A stretch of 64,000 nucleotides of DNA from Succinatimonas sp. UBA7265 (lineage in GTDB: Bacteria > Pseudomonadota > Gammaproteobacteria > Enterobacterales > Succinivibrionaceae), in the NCBI GenBank assembly GCA_002473165.1, contig DKSD01000040.1, positions 1 through 64,000 on the forward strand. The letters run 5' to 3'. The notes beneath the pieces were generated by a model. That model had not been told where the DNA came from, searched no databases, and saw nothing but the letters and a program-made list of their open reading frames with translations. Within the stretch, counting starts at the first letter, position 1. Every line of letters begins with the position of its first letter. Of the stretch, positions 1-9,120 are shown in pieces. The translations under genes were made by a program, and so were the position numbers.

Positions 1-23
1 TAGGGACTAAACTCAGGTTTAAC

Positions 24-1832
24 ATGCCAAAACCCAGATCTGATAAAAACGCCGCCGCGCGCCCGGGGTGGGGGCTGATCTTCAACTGGCTGTGCCTGGG
101 TGTCATGACCGCTGGCATAATGCTGGCCCTGGCGCTCTCCCTTGTCGCCTCGCATGTGCGCGGCAGCCTGGCCCGCGAGGCGGCCGACTACGCCGCAGAA
201 CACGCGCTTGAGGCGTTCAGCTACCGTATAAACGGTTACGCGCTGGACACGCGCCTGCTCGAAGGCCTGCTGCAAAAACACGGCGGCGCGCTCGAAAACT
301 TCCGGGAAATCGCCACGGTCATCTGCGAGCGCGATCGCGCCATTGTGAGCGTGCAGCTCGCCCCGGGCGGAATTGTCGCCGAGAACTGGCCTGAAAGTAT
401 CGAAGCGGCGGGGACAAATCTGTTTTCCGACCAGTTTCAGGGCAAAGAAGCCGCCGCGGCCCGGGATGCGCATGCGGTCAGGGTCTCAGGGCCTTTTGGC
501 GTCGCCGGCAGCGTCCTTAAGATCATGCGGCCTTTCTACCTTAAAGCCTCTGACGGCAGCGAGCGTTTCTGGGGCTTTATCAACCTAGCGGTGCGCCTTG
601 ATCAGGCCTTCGATTTCAAGGAATTTGCCAAAGGCTTTAATTTCGAGTTAAGCAGCGGCGACGCGCACGGGGAAATGACCGTGTGCTTAAAAGACGGAAC
701 GCTCCCGCCTGACTGTTCCCGGGCATATAAGACCTTTTTGGGCAGGGCCTGGAGCGTCAAAATGAGCCAGAAGGCCGCGTTTGCCAACTGGGCGGTCCCG
801 CTGGCCGTTTTCACCGCAGTGTTGCTGCTCTTTGCCATGCTGGCGATCACCGGCAGCTTTGCCATGTGGCTCAAGCGCACAAACCGCGGCCTGAAACACT
901 CAAACCAGCTGCTCGAGCAGACCGCCATGACTGACGCTCTCACCGGGATCAGCAACCGCGCCGGACTGGAGGAGTGGTACAAACGCCAGATCAAGGCACA
1001 TCCCGGGGATCTGCTGTTATTTGCGGAAACCGATGTCGACGATTTCAAGCGCATCAACGATGTCTACGGCCACGGCCTGGGCGATGAGACGCTGATTGCG
1101 CTCTCCCAGGGGCTGGATGAACTGGCAAGGCAGCACGGCGGCATCGCCGCGCGCACCGGAGGCGACGAGTTCGTGCTCTGTGTGCCCGTGCTTTTAAGCG
1201 AGCGGGCGGTAAGGGGGGATCTTGAGTACTTCGCGCACTCGCGCCATCCGCTTTCTGCGGGCGGCACGGTGCTGTATTTCCGCATCTCCATGGGCGTCGC
1301 CCGCGCCCCCGAGGACGCTGGTTCCTTTGAGGATCTGCAGCGCTGCGCCGACGCCGCGCTCTACCATACCAAGACCCACGGCAAGCACGGGATCTCGTTC
1401 TTTGACCGCAGCAAGGGGATCGAGAACCGCCAAAGCCTGGGCTTTTCGGCGCGCGATTTTGAAAGGCAGTTCCCGTGCGGACAGTTCATCTACCGCAAAG
1501 ACGGCGGCGAGGAGATCCTTTTTGTCTCAGAATCGCTGTGGCGCGATTTAGGCTACTCCTCCCAGGCGGACTTTGCCCGGGCGACGGGCAACTCGTTCCG
1601 CGGCCTGGTGCACCCTGATGATTTGGAGAGGGTGGAGCAGGAGATCGAAGAGCAGCAGCGCGCCCATGCCGATGTGCGCACCGACTATGTCAAATACCGC
1701 ATCAAAAACGCCGCGGGGCAAAGCGAGGAGTACTTTGACGCCGGCAAGCTCGTGCACAGCGAGTATTTCGGCGACATCTATTACGTGATCCTCATCAGGA
1801 TCAGCGGCCGCCGCGCCGCGTTCTTCAAATAA
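24..1832 (+). CDS. Membrane diguanylate cyclase with periplasmic sensor, GGDEF and C-terminal PAS domain
   Basis: Predicted to make the second messenger c-di-GMP from two GTP at the inner membrane. A short cytoplasmic N-terminus is followed by a membrane segment (about residues 17-45), a periplasmic sensor region of about 205 residues, a second membrane segment (about 254-282) and a GGDEF domain with an intact GGDEF motif at residues 379-383. The RxxD inhibitory site usually found a few residues upstream is absent (Gln and Gly at those positions), so product feedback inhibition may be missing. Residues about 470-590 look like a PAS fold (VHPDD motif). PAS after GGDEF is the reverse of the common order. 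It is the only protein in this window with a canonical GGDEF motif. Family call is firm; the signal sensed is unknown. Confidence 0.9.
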   Translation: MPKPRSDKNAAARPGWGLIFNWLCLGVMTAGIMLALALSLVASHVRGSLAREAADYAAEHALEAFSYRINGYALDTRLLEGLLQKHGGALENFREIATVICERDRAIVSVQLAPGGIVAENWPESIEAAGTNLFSDQFQGKEAAAARDAHAVRVSGPFGVAGSVLKIMRPFYLKASDGSERFWGFINLAVRLDQAFDFKEFAKGFNFELSSGDAHGEMTVCLKDGTLPPDCSRAYKTFLGRAWSVKMSQKAAFANWAVPLAVFTAVLLLFAMLAITGSFAMWLKRTNRGLKHSNQLLEQTAMTDALTGISNRAGLEEWYKRQIKAHPGDLLLFAETDVDDFKRINDVYGHGLGDETLIALSQGLDELARQHGGIAARTGGDEFVLCVPVLLSERAVRGDLEYFAHSRHPLSAGGTVLYFRISMGVARAPEDAGSFEDLQRCADAALYHTKTHGKHGISFFDRSKGIENRQSLGFSARDFERQFPCGQFIYRKDGGEEILFVSESLWRDLGYSSQADFARATGNSFRGLVHPDDLERVEQEIEEQQRAHADVRTDYVKYRIKNAAGQSEEYFDAGKLVHSEYFGDIYYVILIRISGRRAAFFK

Positions 1833-1898
1833 GCGCCTGCGCTTAAAAATCCGCGTCCTGAACGCCCTGATGCGGTTTAACCTTAAGGGCTTTTCTTT

Positions 1899-1928
1899 TA
1901 TAATGCTTTTTCAGTCCGCACAGGCGGA
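1899..1928 (+). promoter_or_regulatory. Probable ppiD promoter -10 with leader hairpin
   Basis: A perfect TATAAT lies at 1899-1904. The -35 region is weak. A small stem (TCCGC/GCGGA, 1915-1919 and 1924-1928) sits at the predicted transcript 5' end, about 45 nt before the ppiD start. Confidence 0.4.
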
Positions 1929-1972
1929 ACCACATAAGGGCAGCTGCGGCTGCAAAGAGACATACAACCATT

Positions 1973-3913
1973 ATGCTAAGCGACACTCTGCGCGAAGGCG
2001 CGCATGGCAGGATCTTCAAGATCCTGTTTTGGATCATCATTCTTTCATTTATCTTTGCCGGCGTCGGCAATTACCTGATCCCCAGGCTCAACACCGATCC
2101 GGTGAAGATCGGCGATTTTAAGATCACAGCCTCGGACTGGACGGAGCAGTACAACCGCGAAACCCAGACGCTGCAGCGCAACTACGGCCCGCAGGCTGCG
2201 ACGATGCTCGAGGACAAAGAATTCGTGCATGAGCTGCACATGAAGGTGCTGGAGAGCATGATCGATCAGGTCGCGTTAAACGGCGCCACCTGGAACAGCG
2301 GCATCCGCATCGGCGACGAGCAGGTTAAAGACGTGATCCGCCGCACCCCGGCCTTCCAGAAAGACGGCAAATTCAGCAATGACATCTATCTGGCTTCCGT
2401 GCGCAATGTCGGCCAGAGCCCGGAGTCCTACGCCGAGCAGGTGCGCGTGATGCTGCTTGCAAACACCGTGGCCGATCCGGTCGTCAACGCCAGCGCCGCT
2501 GCGCTGCCTTACGAGAGCGCCACGCTCTCCTCGCTCTTTGAGCAGCAGCGCCGCGTCAGCCTGTATTCAGTCGATCCGCTGGCTTTAAAGGACACGGTCA
2601 AGGTTTCCGAGGACGAGGCCAAAGCCTTTTATGACGCCCATCACGATGCGTTCATGGATCCGGCCAAAGTGCACTTTACTTATGTCGTGCTCTCCGTTGA
2701 CGAACTGCGCAAGAGCCTGAACGTCTCCGACAAGGATGCCGAGGACTACTTCAACATGCACCAGGACGAGTTCACGCTCCCGGAGTCCCGTTCGGCCTCC
2801 CACATCCTCATCAAAAACGGCGAGGGACAGAAGGAAAAAGTCGCCAAGGTTGAAGAAGGCCTGAAAACAGGCAAAAACTTTGCCGATCTCGCCCGCGAGT
2901 ATTCAGACGATCCCAACACCGCTAAAGACGGCGGCGCGCTGGGCGATGTGACCGAGGGCAAGCTTGCAGACAATCTCAGCAAGGCGCTGTTTGCCTTAAA
3001 GAACCCCGGCGATGTCTCAGAGGTCATCTATGACGATTACGGCGCGCACTTTATCTGCTTAAACGGCGTCACCGCCGCCCATGTGCCCCCGTTTGCCGAC
3101 ATGAAAGAGAAAGCCCGCGAGGCCGCGCTCGCCGCCGCCGCGCGCAAGGCCTATGACGAGCAGGCTGCCAAACTCGCGGACGTTTCCTATGAGAACCCGG
3201 ATTCGCTGGACGCCACGGCCAAAGCCTTAAACGTCAAAGTGCAGGACTCAGGCGATGTCAGCTACGGGCAGCAGGGACTCGAGTGGCCGCTGTCAACCCA
3301 GGAAGTGCAGAAGGCCGCCTTTAAGGAGGAGAACCGCACTTCAAACCAGAACTCCCAGGTGATCTCGCTGGGCGACGGCGCCGCGGCGGTCATCAACGTG
3401 AGCAAATACAGCCCTGAAAAGCTGCTGCCTTACGATCAGGTAAAGGCCAAAGCGCAGGAGCTTGCTTATGATGACAAAGCCTCGGCCGCGGCCGTGAAGA
3501 TCCTCTCAGACTATGAGAAGGCGCTCAAAGCCGATCCCAAGGCGGCCGCGCCTGAGAAAGTGCAGGTCAAAGACGATGTCGTCGTAACCCGCGGCTCTCA
3601 GGACCTCAGCCCGGAGTTTGCCGCCCGCGTGTTTGCCATCCCCTTAAAGCCTGAGAACAGCGGCATCATCGCCAAAAACGGCAAACTTGAGTCGCTTGCG
3701 GTGCTGCGCAAGGTGGAAAACAGCGCCGAGGAGGGCAGCGATGAGAAGACGAAGCAGGCCTATGAGTCGTTTGTCGCCTCGCAGCTCTCGCGCTTCTCCG
3801 CTTCCCGCGCCCAGGAGAGCCTCTACAAAGGCGCCCGCGGGATCCAGGACATCAGCTATAACGATGACGCCATCAACATGGTATTAAAGCAGGACAATTC
3901 CGCGGCTGAATAA
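1973..3913 (+). CDS. ppiD: Periplasmic folding chaperone PpiD (SurA-like, parvulin domain)
   Basis: Membrane-anchored periplasmic chaperone that helps newly translocated proteins leave the SecYEG translocon. The 646-residue protein has a short cytoplasmic N-terminus, one membrane anchor (about residues 15-33), a SurA-like N-terminal chaperone region and a parvulin-type domain (about 272-365, starting SASHIL and containing DGGALGD), then a long C-terminal chaperone region. Length and layout match gammaproteobacterial PpiD (about 620 residues). The start follows a purine-rich AAAGAGA 12 nt upstream. In many relatives ppiD follows lon; here it stands alone between a diguanylate cyclase and sucC, with its own terminator. 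Confidence 0.93.
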   Translation: MLSDTLREGAHGRIFKILFWIIILSFIFAGVGNYLIPRLNTDPVKIGDFKITASDWTEQYNRETQTLQRNYGPQAATMLEDKEFVHELHMKVLESMIDQVALNGATWNSGIRIGDEQVKDVIRRTPAFQKDGKFSNDIYLASVRNVGQSPESYAEQVRVMLLANTVADPVVNASAAALPYESATLSSLFEQQRRVSLYSVDPLALKDTVKVSEDEAKAFYDAHHDAFMDPAKVHFTYVVLSVDELRKSLNVSDKDAEDYFNMHQDEFTLPESRSASHILIKNGEGQKEKVAKVEEGLKTGKNFADLAREYSDDPNTAKDGGALGDVTEGKLADNLSKALFALKNPGDVSEVIYDDYGAHFICLNGVTAAHVPPFADMKEKAREAALAAAARKAYDEQAAKLADVSYENPDSLDATAKALNVKVQDSGDVSYGQQGLEWPLSTQEVQKAAFKEENRTSNQNSQVISLGDGAAAVINVSKYSPEKLLPYDQVKAKAQELAYDDKASAAAVKILSDYEKALKADPKAAAPEKVQVKDDVVVTRGSQDLSPEFAARVFAIPLKPENSGIIAKNGKLESLAVLRKVENSAEEGSDEKTKQAYESFVASQLSRFSASRAQESLYKGARGIQDISYNDDAINMVLKQDNSAAE

Positions 3914-3931
3914 ATGCCGCGCCTAAATCGG

Positions 3932-3963
3932 ATCCCGGGCCGCTCATTGACCCGGGATTTTTT
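3932..3963 (+). terminator. Rho-independent terminator after ppiD
   Basis: Perfect 8-bp stem ATCCCGGG/CCCGGGAT (3932-3939 with 3951-3958), 11-nt loop, then a run of T residues to 3963. Confidence 0.85.
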
Positions 3964-4250
3964 GCGCCCTAAAACGCACGGTTTGCTTAAGGAAGTATGT
4001 TAATTTTGCTCTAATACAGTGCAATCTTGCTTTACTGAAATTTCAGGGAAAGGTAATTTAATAAAACAGGAATAATCCAATATTTTAGAATAAAATTATA
4101 TTTAAATTTAAAATCAGAATATTGCATAACAGTTGCCTCTGGATACAGTTAAAATAATGCACCATATTGGTGAGATTTTAGAAAAATGCTCTTGAACAGT
4201 CCGCTATTTTGCACTTAAATAGTGACATCAAATTTTAAGAGACACAAAGC
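3964..4250 (+). promoter_or_regulatory. AT-rich sucC upstream region
   Basis: About 290 bp without a gene, much more AT-rich than its surroundings. It must carry the sucCD promoter, but I could not pick one convincing -35/-10 pair. GTTAATTTTG at 3999-4008 resembles half of an ArcA box, which is only suggestive. No other structure seen. Confidence 0.4.
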
Positions 4251-5420
4251 ATGAACATTCACGAATATCAGGCCAAGGAAATCTTCCGCAAATACGGCCT
4301 CCCTGTCGGGGATTTTTTGGTAAGCACCAAAGCCACCGGGATCGGCAAGGCCGCCTATGAACTCTCCCCAGGCCCTTTTGTCTGCAAGTGCCAGGTGCAT
4401 TCAGGCGGCAGGGGCAAGGCAGGCGGCGTCGCCAAGGTTGACACGCCGGCCGAAGCTGAGGCCTTTGCCGCCAAATGGCTCGGGCGCCGTCTCGTAACCG
4501 CCCAGAGCGGTCCCCAGGGCAAGCCGGTGAACAAGGTGCTCATCGAGCGCGCCACGGAGGTGGAGCGCGAGATCTACGTCTCCTGCACCGTCGACCGCTC
4601 GCGCGCCGCGCTCACCGTGCTGGCCTCGGCCTGCGGCGGCATGAGCATCGAGGAAGTCGCAAAGAACTCGCCTGAGAAGATCTTCCGCGAGGAGATCGAT
4701 CTTCTGACAGGTCCTGAGGTCTTCCAGGGCAGAGAACTTGCCGCAAAGCTCGGGCTTACCGGCAAACTCGTCGGACAGTTTGTGAAGATCTTTACCGGGA
4801 TCGTGAAGATGTTTTTGGAAAACGATCTCTCGCTTGCCGAGATCAACCCGCTGGCTGTCACCAAAGACGGGCGGCTGCAGTGCCTTGACGCGAAGATCAA
4901 CATCGACAGCTACGCGCTCTACCGCCACCGCGATTTAGCCGAGCTTGACGATCCGACCCAGGAAGATCCGCGCGTGGCCACGGCCGTGGCCGCCGGCTTC
5001 TCCTATGTGCCGCTTGAGGGCACCATCGGCTGCCTCGTCAACGGCGCAGGCCTGGCCATGGGCACAATGGACATCATCAAGAACTTAGGCGGCACGCCGG
5101 CCAATTTCCTCGACGTCGGCGGCACGGCCACTAAAGATCGTGTCAAAGAGGCCTTTAAGGTCATTTTGGAAGATCCGCACGTGCGCTGCATCATGGTGAA
5201 CATCTTCGGCGGGATCGTGCGCTGCGACATGATCGCCGAAGGCATAAAAGGGGCGGTTGCCGAAATCAACACCAAGGTTCCGGTGGTGGTGCGCCTTGAG
5301 GGCAACCACGCGGCCGAAGGACAGGAGATCCTAAGCGACACCGGGCTTAACATCGTCTCGGCCAGGGATCTTAGGCAGGCGGCCGCGCTGGCGGTGCGCA
5401 CGGCGGCACAGCAGGATTAA
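4251..5420 (+). CDS. sucC: Succinate-CoA ligase (ADP-forming), beta subunit
   Basis: With SucD it interconverts succinyl-CoA and succinate with substrate-level ATP formation or use. The 389 residues match the usual length (E. coli 388) and begin with the canonical MNIHEYQAKEIFRKYG. An N-terminal ATP-grasp domain (about 1-235) is followed by the CoA-ligase domain with GTIGCLVNGAGLAMGTMD and the FLDVGGTA and NIFGGIVRCD motifs. sucD follows after 9 bp with its own ribosome site, so the pair is an operon. The sucAB genes that usually precede it are not here (ppiD is upstream). In a succinate-producing fermenter the enzyme may run toward succinyl-CoA; that is inference. Confidence 0.97.
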   Translation: MNIHEYQAKEIFRKYGLPVGDFLVSTKATGIGKAAYELSPGPFVCKCQVHSGGRGKAGGVAKVDTPAEAEAFAAKWLGRRLVTAQSGPQGKPVNKVLIERATEVEREIYVSCTVDRSRAALTVLASACGGMSIEEVAKNSPEKIFREEIDLLTGPEVFQGRELAAKLGLTGKLVGQFVKIFTGIVKMFLENDLSLAEINPLAVTKDGRLQCLDAKINIDSYALYRHRDLAELDDPTQEDPRVATAVAAGFSYVPLEGTIGCLVNGAGLAMGTMDIIKNLGGTPANFLDVGGTATKDRVKEAFKVILEDPHVRCIMVNIFGGIVRCDMIAEGIKGAVAEINTKVPVVVRLEGNHAAEGQEILSDTGLNIVSARDLRQAAALAVRTAAQQD

Positions 5421-5429
5421 GGAAAGATC

Positions 5430-6305
5430 ATGAGCATTCTTGTAAACAGCAACACCAAGGTCATCTGCCAGGGCATCACCGGCTCGCAGGGCACGGCCCA
5501 CTCCACCCAGATGCTCGAGTACGGCACAAAGCTGCTCGCGGGCGTGACCCCGGGCAAAGGCGGCACCACCCATCTGGGGCTGCCGGTTTTTGAGAGCGTC
5601 AAAGAGGCGGTTGCCAAGACGGGCGCAGACGCCACGATGATCATGGTGCCGCCGCCTTTTGCCGGCGACTCGATCCTCGAGGCCATCGCCGCGAAGATCC
5701 CGCTTATAGTCTGCATCACCGAAGGCATTCCGGTGCTTGACATGTTAAAGGTCAAGGCGAAGCTGCGCCAGAGCTCCAGCGTGCTCATCGGCCCGAACTG
5801 CCCGGGGATCCTCACCCCCGATGAGTGCAAGATCGGGATCATGCCCCAGGAGATCTTCAAAAAAGGGCGCGTCGGCATCGTGTCGCGCTCGGGCACGCTC
5901 ACCTACGAAGCCGTCAAAGAGACGACGGACGCCGGCTTCGGCCAGTCGACCTGCGTAGGCATCGGCGGCGATCCGGTGCAGGGCTCCAGCTTTGTCGACA
6001 TGTTAAGGCGTTTTGAGGAAGATCCGCAGACCGAGGCGGTCGTCATGGTAGGCGAGATCGGCGGCACAGCCGAGCAGGAAGCCGCCGCGTTCATCAAAGC
6101 GCACATGGACAAGCCGGTCATAAGCTATATCGCCGGCGCCTCGGCCCCCAAAGGGCAGAGGATGGGACACGCGGGCGCCATCATCTCAGGCGGCGGCTCA
6201 ACGGCGGCCGAAAAGCGCCGCGTGCTTGAGGAGGCGGGCGTCACCGTGGTCGACACGGCAGCCGACATCGCAGACGGCGTGCGCGCGGCCACCGGCTGGA
6301 AGTGA
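5430..6305 (+). CDS. sucD: Succinate-CoA ligase, alpha subunit
   Basis: Partner of SucC that carries the CoA-binding site and the phospho-histidine. The N-terminal Rossmann CoA-binding domain contains CQGITGSQG, and the active-site histidine lies in GHAGAI (His247 by my count). Length is 291 residues, typical of the family. GGAAAG lies just upstream of the ATG and 9 bp separate it from sucC. A hairpin with a short T run (6350-6375) ends the operon. Confidence 0.97.
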   Translation: MSILVNSNTKVICQGITGSQGTAHSTQMLEYGTKLLAGVTPGKGGTTHLGLPVFESVKEAVAKTGADATMIMVPPPFAGDSILEAIAAKIPLIVCITEGIPVLDMLKVKAKLRQSSSVLIGPNCPGILTPDECKIGIMPQEIFKKGRVGIVSRSGTLTYEAVKETTDAGFGQSTCVGIGGDPVQGSSFVDMLRRFEEDPQTEAVVMVGEIGGTAEQEAAAFIKAHMDKPVISYIAGASAPKGQRMGHAGAIISGGGSTAAEKRRVLEEAGVTVVDTAADIADGVRAATGWK

Positions 6306-6339
6306 TCCCTTAAAACTCAAGCATTGCGCCCCATTGGGC

Positions 6340-6375
6340 TAGAATAGAGCCGGCGGCATTGCTGCCGCCGGTTTT
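6340..6375 (+). terminator. sucCD terminator-like hairpin, preceded by a TAGAAT -10 box
   Basis: A 9-bp GC-rich stem (CCGGCGGCA 6350-6358 with TGCCGCCGG 6363-6371, loop TTGC) is followed by TTTT. TAGAAT at 6340-6345 lies directly upstream, so the hairpin could instead be the start of an rlmJ leader; the two roles may coexist. Confidence 0.55.
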
Positions 6376-6391
6376 CTGTCTTGGGGATCCC

Positions 6392-7234
6392 ATGCTTTCA
6401 TACCGCCACGCCTTCCACTCCGGCAATTTTGCCGACGTCCAAAAACACCTGGTGCTCTGCCTGCTGCTGCGCCTGCTGCGACAAAAAGACTCGCCTTTTT
6501 CCGTCATCGACACCCACGCCGGCGCCGGGATCTACTCCGAGGACTCGGATTTTGCCTCAAAAAACCGCGAGTACCTCTCAGGCATAGAAAAGGTGATCGG
6601 CAATAAGGCGCTCCGGGAACTCGTGCCTGAATATTACGCGGCCATTGACAAGCTGCGCGCGGAAAATCCCAAGGCGCTTCCGGGATCGCCTTATTTTGAG
6701 CAGCTCTCCTTGCGTCAGAGCGATCACCTCATGCTCATGGATCTGCATCCTGCCGACGAGGACACGCTGCACCGCGTATTTCACCGCGATCACCGCATCA
6801 GCGTGCAGCGCCGCGACGCCATGGAAGCGCTGGGCGCCGCCGTCCCGCCGCTGCCTCGGCGCGGCTTGTGCTTTATCGATCCCTCTTATGAGGAAAAAGA
6901 CGATTACGAGAAGCTCGTGCGCGCCTTAAAGACGGCGCTGCGCCGCTGGCCTTCGGGGATCTACGCGGTGTGGTACCCGATCCTCGCGCGTCTTGCCGAT
7001 CGTTCAAAGAACCTTACAGCCGAACTCAAACACCTGAACGTGCCGCTTTTGGATTGCGCCGTGCGGGTGATGCCGCAGCCGGAGGAGCACGGCATGTGCG
7101 GCAGCGGCATGCTCATCTTGAATTACCCCTACGCGCTCCCGCCGCTTTTGGAAAAGCTCATGCCGCCGCTGCGTGAGGCGCTGTGCGATGAGGAAGGGGA
7201 GGCGCGGCTGCGCATCCTGACGCCCAGGCCGTAA
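6392..7234 (+). CDS. rlmJ: 23S rRNA (adenine2030-N6)-methyltransferase
   Basis: Methylates A2030 of 23S rRNA using S-adenosylmethionine. I chose the ATG at 6392 over an upstream in-frame ATG because it gives the conserved N-terminus MLSYRHAFHSGNFADVQKH and 280 residues, the E. coli length; the longer reading would translate through the preceding hairpin. The SAM-binding motif DTHAGAG is present. The catalytic N6-adenine motif usually written DPPY is DPSY here (FIDPSYEEKDDY), a substitution worth noting. It stands as a single gene downstream of sucCD. Confidence 0.93.
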   Translation: MLSYRHAFHSGNFADVQKHLVLCLLLRLLRQKDSPFSVIDTHAGAGIYSEDSDFASKNREYLSGIEKVIGNKALRELVPEYYAAIDKLRAENPKALPGSPYFEQLSLRQSDHLMLMDLHPADEDTLHRVFHRDHRISVQRRDAMEALGAAVPPLPRRGLCFIDPSYEEKDDYEKLVRALKTALRRWPSGIYAVWYPILARLADRSKNLTAELKHLNVPLLDCAVRVMPQPEEHGMCGSGMLILNYPYALPPLLEKLMPPLREALCDEEGEARLRILTPRP

Positions 7235-7318
7235 TGATCTGGGGATTTTTGCAAAGTGAAATTTGATCATCTATCATAACTAACGAAAGAATAAAAGTTT
7301 TTCGCAAGGAGTTTCACC

Positions 7319-9103
7319 ATGCCGGCAGCAGCGCCTGATAAATCTCTTAGGGTCAAATCCGGCACGGAAGACTTCAGCGAGTTCATCAGGAAAGGTTACT
7401 ACTACGTCGATAAAACCAGTTTTATCAAACCGGTTTTGGAAGATGAAAACGATCGGCTGCTGCTGCTGCGCCCCAGACGCTTTGGCAAAACGCTCATGAT
7501 GAGCACGTTAAAGTGTTTTCTGGAGCTTGACCGCCAAAACCCCGGTGACACCTCAAAACAGCAGCAGCTGTTCGACGGCCTTGATGTGGCAAAAGACCGT
7601 GAATGCTGCGCCAAATACATGGGTCGGCATCCGGTGATCTCCGTTTCGCTTAAAAGCGCCGGCGGCGAGACTTTCCTGAGCGCTTACCGCAATCTCGCCG
7701 GGGCTATCTATGATTTGGCGGTAAGTTTTAAGTGGATTGAAGACACCCCTGACATCGCAGACGAAGATAAAGATGTCTTCGCCAGGATCAGAAACTATGA
7801 GTTTATCCGGGATCCTGGCGCATCGGACTACATCGTCAAATCGCTTGCCATGCTCTGCCGGCTGCTGCATCAGCATTTTGGGGATGATCATCGGCCGGTG
7901 CTCCTCATCGACGAGTATGACGTACCGCTGCAGAAAGCGGCGTTGAACGGGTATTACCGGCAAATGAGCGATGTGGTTTCCCCCATGCTCAGCAATGCCC
8001 TCAAAACAAACGAGCATATTGAGAAAGGCATACTCACCGGCTGCCTGAAAGCCACCAAAGAAGGAATTTTCACCGGGCTTAACAATCTCACGGTCAACAC
8101 TCCGCTAAACAATGATGACAGTTTCTCCGAGGCTTTTGGTTTTACCCCGCAAGAGGTTAAAGACATGCTGGCCTATTATGGCCTGGGAAATTTTTATGAA
8201 CGCATCAAAACCTCTTACGACGGATATCGCATTGGCTCAAAGGAGATCTTCTGCCCCTGGGATGTCACCTGTTACGTCAAAGATCTGCAAAGGCAGCGCG
8301 AAGGCGGGCCCGGGGCATTGGAACCTCCTGCTTACTGGAACAACACCAGCAGCAGCCAGATAATCACCAGGCAAATGCCCTACCTCAAATCCGGCGACGC
8401 TGACAAAATCGAAGCTCTGCTGGAAGGCAAAAACGCGGAAGTCAAAATTGAAGAGGGCATGACGTACGGGGATCTGAAACCCGGCAACCCAGGACAGTTC
8501 TGGAACCTCCTCGTGTATACCGGCTATCTCACAGTGGCAAAACGCGGAACGTTAAACGTGCACGAATTCCGCATCCCCAACGCCGAGATCATGCAGTGTT
8601 TCCGCGATAACATCGCCGCCTATTATGGCGATGACGGAGAGGGGCCATACAGCGACGCGGTAAAGAATTTTGTGAACGCATTGATCTCAGGAAACGGGCC
8701 AAAAGCCGCCAAAATACTGGGAAAACTGCTCCAAGGGTTCGTCCCGGTGCGGGATGAGGCTGTGAAGTCACTGCCGGAGAATTTCTATCAGGGATTTATA
8801 AACGGGCTGTTCGCCGCTGCGGTGTCAGACGGTTTTGTGTCTGACTACCGTTCCAACCGCGAGAGCGGCGACGGTTACCCTGATGCGCTCTTTATGGCAG
8901 GCGATGATGACACCGGCGTGGCGCTCGAGCTTAAACAGTCCAAAGACAGGGAAAAACTCAGGCAGCTGGCAATGGACGCCTGCGATCAGATCAAAGCCAA
9001 AGACTACGCACGGGAGTTGCGCGAGGATGGCGCGGCGAAGATCTTCGCCTGCGGCATCGCGTTCTGCAAGAGACAGTGCGCAGTCTCGATCACTGAGCTG
9101 TGA
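7319..9103 (+). CDS. AAA-ATPase-like protein with C-terminal PD-(D/E)XK nuclease-type domain
   Basis: Belongs to the large AAA-ATPase-like/PDDEXK_9 protein group common in gut anaerobes; no member's role is firmly established to my knowledge. N-terminal YVDKTSFI and a P-loop variant RPRRFGKTL (about residues 50-58), Walker B LLIDEYD (about 199-205), then a helical middle region. The C-terminus shows a PD-(D/E)XK-like pattern (YPDALFMAG, then ALELKQSKD, about 526-545). Strong AAGGAG lies 8 bp before the ATG. A shorter relative at 33923-35107 lacks the nuclease part and has an altered Walker B. Suggested roles such as defence or regulation are speculation. Confidence 0.85.
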   Translation: MPAAAPDKSLRVKSGTEDFSEFIRKGYYYVDKTSFIKPVLEDENDRLLLLRPRRFGKTLMMSTLKCFLELDRQNPGDTSKQQQLFDGLDVAKDRECCAKYMGRHPVISVSLKSAGGETFLSAYRNLAGAIYDLAVSFKWIEDTPDIADEDKDVFARIRNYEFIRDPGASDYIVKSLAMLCRLLHQHFGDDHRPVLLIDEYDVPLQKAALNGYYRQMSDVVSPMLSNALKTNEHIEKGILTGCLKATKEGIFTGLNNLTVNTPLNNDDSFSEAFGFTPQEVKDMLAYYGLGNFYERIKTSYDGYRIGSKEIFCPWDVTCYVKDLQRQREGGPGALEPPAYWNNTSSSQIITRQMPYLKSGDADKIEALLEGKNAEVKIEEGMTYGDLKPGNPGQFWNLLVYTGYLTVAKRGTLNVHEFRIPNAEIMQCFRDNIAAYYGDDGEGPYSDAVKNFVNALISGNGPKAAKILGKLLQGFVPVRDEAVKSLPENFYQGFINGLFAAAVSDGFVSDYRSNRESGDGYPDALFMAGDDDTGVALELKQSKDREKLRQLAMDACDQIKAKDYARELREDGAAKIFACGIAFCKRQCAVSITEL

Positions 9104-9120
9104 AATCCTGAATATTCAGC

